Origin: Leucobacter sp.
Lineage (GTDB): Bacteria > Actinomycetota > Actinomycetes > Actinomycetales > Microbacteriaceae
Length of the DNA: 5,523 bases
NCBI GenBank assembly: GCA_017990305.1
Contig: JAGNOB010000152.1
Coordinates: forward strand, 1-5,523
Direction of reading: 5' to 3'
Of the stretch, positions 5,362-5,523 are shown one piece after another; position 1 is the first letter of the stretch; every line of letters starts with the position of its first letter. The notes beneath the pieces were generated by a model that searched no databases, was not told the DNA's origin, and was given only the letters and a program-made list of their open reading frames with translations. The position numbers and the translations under genes are program-made.

Positions 5362-5523
5362 TTACGTTGCTTCGTCGTCGAAGCGGACGGACACCGTACC
5401 GTCTTCGGCGATACCCTGGCGGGCCCTACGCGCTGCCGCGAGTTCCTCGAGTCGCTGACTGCGTTCGCTCTGCCGGGCCTCGCGCTCGTCCTCGACGAGC
5501 GCATCTCGGATGATGCGGCGCGG
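5362..5523 (-). CDS. tatB: Probable TatB, twin-arginine translocase subunit (C-terminal 53 residues; rest beyond the right edge)
   Basis: The minus strand is open from the right edge to a TAA at 5362–5364. The 53 residues begin P-R-R-I-I-R-D-A-L-V and continue as a strongly charged helix rich in E, R and A, ending V-R-F-D-D-E-A-T. Known: actinobacterial TatB has an N-terminal TM helix, an amphipathic helix and a long charged tail that often carries a D-P-R-R-I-I-R-x-A-L-like segment; tatB lies near mrp in M. tuberculosis, again from memory. The TM helix and Tat hinge that would prove the identity are not in the window. Convergent with mrp, 10 bp between stops. Other charged-tail membrane proteins remain possible. 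Confidence 0.65.
   Translation of the reverse strand, partial: PRRIIRDALVEDEREARQSERSQRLEELAAARRARQGIAEDGTVSVRFDDEAT

Overview
The window looks like chromosomal DNA from a high-GC actinobacterium, most likely a member of the Microbacteriaceae (Leucobacter- or Microbacterium-like). This rests on codon use strongly biased to G/C at third positions, a GTG start, actinobacterial versions of Mrp and TatB, and the gene order tatB / mrp / DUF1003 / MgtE_N-CBS / two-TM stress protein. That order resembles the Mycobacterium tuberculosis Rv1224–Rv1234 neighbourhood as I remember it. The family-level placement is inference; no rRNA or other strong marker is present.

Left third (1–1482, minus strand): one large gene, cut by the left edge, encodes a secreted BspA-type leucine-rich-repeat protein. 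It has a Sec signal peptide, about nine or ten LRR_5 units of 22–24 residues, then at least two InlB B-repeats (Listeria-Bacteroides repeats). It is less GC-rich than the genes on the right and looks accessory. Positions 1483–1637 hold its leader and, at the far end, the intrinsic terminator of the next gene.

Middle (1638–2381): a minus-strand gene for a 166-residue protein has a GSP17M/YflT-type domain followed by two glycine-rich membrane segments. It ends in a clear intrinsic terminator and is divergent from the gene cluster on its right, sharing a 197-bp intergenic region.

Right half (2382–5351, plus strand): three tightly packed genes form a probable operon. The first is a soluble PRC-barrel / MgtE_N / CBS-CBS protein with no transporter membrane domain. 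The second is a DUF1003 two-TM protein with a charged coiled-coil tail, overlapping the first by 4 bp (ATGA). The third is Mrp, an Fe-S-carrier-type P-loop ATPase with an N-terminal MIP18 domain, overlapping the second by 8 bp. A cytosolic Mg2+/nucleotide-sensing-type module, a small membrane protein and a MinD-like ATPase are thus translationally linked; the shared function is not established.

Right edge (5362–5523, minus strand): the C-terminal tail of a probable TatB, the twin-arginine translocase subunit, converges on mrp with only 10 bp between the stop codons. No tRNA, rRNA, CRISPR array, insertion sequence or phage gene was seen.
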